A stretch of DNA of 64,000 nucleotides, from NCBI GenBank assembly GCA_002390845.1, contig DGQT01000068.1:1-64000 (forward strand). The letters run 5' to 3'. Of this stretch, positions 62,198-64,000 are shown piece by piece. The position numbers were made by a program, and so were the translations under genes. The notes under the pieces are model-generated. The model did not search any database, was not told the DNA's origin, and worked only from the letters and a program-made list of their open reading frames with translations. This DNA is from Chitinophagaceae bacterium UBA4407. Lineage in GTDB: Bacteria; Bacteroidota; Bacteroidia; Chitinophagales; Chitinophagaceae. Every line of letters starts with the position of its first letter. Within the stretch, counting starts at the first letter, position 1.

Positions 62198-64000
62198 TTA
62201 TTCATACCCGTTTTCAAATAAAATAGTTTGGCCTTTTAGCATTTGTACTTCCAGAATATTATTACCAGTAACCTTTATTTTTTGTTGTGGTTTGTTATTA
62301 GCTACCCATGTTTTAAAAGGTAATCTGATGCGTAACACTCCTCCTTTTTCTGCAAACACTTTAACCTGCGTGGGCACAGCATTTTCCTTTTTTGCACTGA
62401 TGAGAAATGCACCTTCTGCACGCAATGAATTAAACGAAACATCTTTCCAGTTTTTTGGTACGGCGGGAAATACTTCTATATAATGATCCTTACTCTGCAA
62501 TAACAATTCATGCACGCCTTGTGCAAAAGCGAAATTCCCTTCGAGTGTAAATGGCCTGTAAGTAAAGCTTGAATATTTGCCGCCTTTCTGATCTCCGTTC
62601 AAATGAAAACTATTGATGGAGCAAAAGTTATTGGCAAAGATCTGCAACTGTTTTACAGCACTATCCGCATGTTGCGCCCTTGCATAAATACAGGCTGCCC
62701 AACTGAATGAATAACCGCACCAGTTGCGTGTACCTTCTTCTTCAAGACGGCGTAAAGAAAGATCAATAATTTTTTTGTCTTCAGCATTATTTACATCAAG
62801 TTGCGCAATGGGATAAATAGCCATCAGTTGCGCATGATGACGATGTGATTCATCCAGGTTTTGATTGAGTGCAATAGTTAATCCTGTTTCATTCACATCA
62901 AAATCGGGGAACTGCTGTAAAATATTTTTCCAGTGTTTGGCTTCTTCACTTTTATGCATAGCTGCAGCAACTTCTGCAGCAGCACTTAATGCAAATTTGT
63001 AAAGACTCAGATCATAGTTGGTATAATTTTTAAACCAAGCTTTAATATCGTTATCATGATATTCAGGACTGGAACTTAATGCTATTTTCCGCTGACCATT
63101 TTGAAGGTAAGTAATGTTCTCTATAAATGTTGCCACTTCGTGCAAATAAGGGTAAGCCCTTTGCTGTAAAAAAAATTCATTCATCGAGTATCTCCACTGC
63201 CAGTAAAAATGTTGTGCCAGCCAGGATGAAGTTGATGGAGATAATGAATATTGTATCCACCCGCCCATCGCTTTGCCGCTGATAGTTGTAACACCGGGCA
63301 CATCCAAACCATCTACACCAAAATATTGCTTTGTAAATTTTTTATTCTCTGCACGAACGCCCCATAACCAATTGGTGTATGTTGTTGCTTCCTGCAAATG
63401 ATTGCCGGTATAGCTGGGCCAGTAACTAAGTTGTGTATTAAGGTCATGATGAAAGTCTCCTTTCCATGGCGGCAGGCTGCCATTGTCTGCCGTCCATATA
63501 GCCTGCAAAGTAATGGCTGGTGCGGCTTTGCGGGCAACGCAACCCAGCTTATACATTTCAAGATAATATTGCTTCTCTAATACTTCGTCAGGTATGGAAA
63601 TCGAAGATTGGCTCCAGTAAGTACTCCACCATTTTGCATGTGAATCCCAACCCGTAGGTTCTTTTGCAGTTGTACTCAATAATGGTAGTGATGCCGGTTT
63701 ATTATTCGTAATGGTCCACTGACCAATATATCTGTTGCCGGGCAAAACCTGCCATTGCACCAATATTTCGTAGTAATTATTTTTTGTTGTTGGCTGATGG
63801 TATAATATGCGGTTCTTTGTTTTTGTAACAGTCCCTTTTGCATAACCCAGTCTTTTCAATCCCTGTCCTTCAACACTATTGCCTGCTGCATTATTAGTTG
63901 CATCAGTATAATTGGGTATCATTAATTCAGGCATGTTGGCAGCAGAAGAAAGATTTTCAAAACCAAAATATCCTGTATTGTTTGTGGCATGAATATAATT
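62198..64000 (-). CDS. GH95-like glycoside hydrolase (partial, runs off window)
   Basis: The frame is open from the stop at 62198 to the window edge (at least 600 residues); the N terminus is missing, and the M at 63934 is internal. The (alpha/alpha)6 region has LPPWKGDFHHDLNTQLSYWP, matching the PPWxxxxxxxxNxxxxYWP signature of GH95 and its relatives, and an HxD pair (HHD). The C-terminal beta sandwich follows (about the last 100 residues). GH95 enzymes act on alpha-L-fucosides and alpha-L-galactosides. Facing the rhamnose cluster, it may act on a plant or surface glycan containing deoxy sugars. An alpha-L-rhamnosidase-like role cannot be excluded. Confidence 0.7.
   Translation of the reverse strand, partial: NYIHATNNTGYFGFENLSSAANMPELMIPNYTDATNNAAGNSVEGQGLKRLGYAKGTVTKTKNRILYHQPTTKNNYYEILVQWQVLPGNRYIGQWTITNNKPASLPLLSTTAKEPTGWDSHAKWWSTYWSQSSISIPDEVLEKQYYLEMYKLGCVARKAAPAITLQAIWTADNGSLPPWKGDFHHDLNTQLSYWPSYTGNHLQEATTYTNWLWGVRAENKKFTKQYFGVDGLDVPGVTTISGKAMGGWIQYSLSPSTSSWLAQHFYWQWRYSMNEFFLQQRAYPYLHEVATFIENITYLQNGQRKIALSSSPEYHDNDIKAWFKNYTNYDLSLYKFALSAAAEVAAAMHKSEEAKHWKNILQQFPDFDVNETGLTIALNQNLDESHRHHAQLMAIYPIAQLDVNNAEDKKIIDLSLRRLEEEGTRNWCGYSFSWAACIYARAQHADSAVKQLQIFANNFCSINSFHLNGDQKGGKYSSFTYRPFTLEGNFAFAQGVHELLLQSKDHYIEVFPAVPKNWKDVSFNSLRAEGAFLISAKKENAVPTQVKVFAEKGGVLRIRLPFKTWVANNKPQQKIKVTGNNILEVQMLKGQTILFENGYE

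Noticed and set aside
1..64000. tRNA or rRNA genes
   Set aside because: The gaps were read for cloverleaf ends and conserved rRNA segments by eye and none was found; a covariance-model search would be needed to be certain.

Overview
The window looks like a piece of a Bacteroidota chromosome, most likely from the Chitinophagaceae or close relatives. The evidence is the three secreted proteins ending in type IX secretion (T9SS) sorting domains, a Reg_prop/Y_Y_Y one-piece sensor kinase, kinases with TPR sensor regions, a bifunctional RhaEW-type rhamnulose-1-phosphate aldolase/dehydrogenase, AT-rich leaders without clear Shine-Dalgarno boxes, and a candidate TAnnTTTG promoter. Forty-four protein genes are supported. 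No rRNA, tRNA, CRISPR array, prophage or transposase gene was seen.

Layout. 1-10 kb: a secreted M23 peptidase, a tail-fibre-like surface protein, two NarL-type sensor kinases with almost identical kinase modules, and a LuxR-type response regulator. 10-16 kb: a compact operon (small membrane protein, Coq4-like protein, DgkA-like kinase, DUF1361 protein), then a CreD-type protein with an unusual N-terminal extension, its winged-helix regulator and a membrane protein. 16-23 kb: an RND/MMPL exporter, a VOC protein, a YfbK-like VWA protein, SixA-type phosphatase and pheS. 23-34 kb: a PPC-repeat secreted protein, 1-Cys peroxiredoxin, DNA polymerase IV, and two HisKA_2 sensor kinases with one LytTR regulator. 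34-44 kb: a 1951-residue secreted adhesin-like protein, a Crp-like regulator, a DinB_2 protein, a thioesterase, and murQ with a BadF-type amino sugar kinase (peptidoglycan recycling). 44-53 kb: S10 carboxypeptidase, GNAT acetyltransferase, glmS, rhomboid-TPR protease, an iron/2-oxoglutarate oxygenase, a NagX-like acyltransferase and a hexapeptide acetyltransferase. 53-64 kb: an L-rhamnose catabolic cluster (rhaT, rhaEW, rhaM, rhaI, rhaB, a DUF1080 protein) facing a GH95-like glycoside hydrolase that runs off the end.

The most striking thing is in the intergenic DNA. Nearly every gap of more than about 150 bases holds a full or half copy of one dispersed inverted-repeat element. I see about 39 arms in 64 kb. 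A left (L) arm consists of an outer part (T-run, then GAGCCCGGC), a core (GTTGCGTCGCACACTTGTAC) and an inner part (GGATTAT, a few bases, then ATTGAGCTTTTACCG). A right (R) arm is the reverse complement. Arms usually alternate L then R, with about 80-200 bases of unrelated, often hairpin-forming DNA between them. In five cases one to three whole genes lie between an L and the next R. Several arms are themselves interrupted by short hairpins at the same central point of the core. No transposase is present, so mobility, if any, must come from elsewhere. The entries below use the L/R terms defined here.
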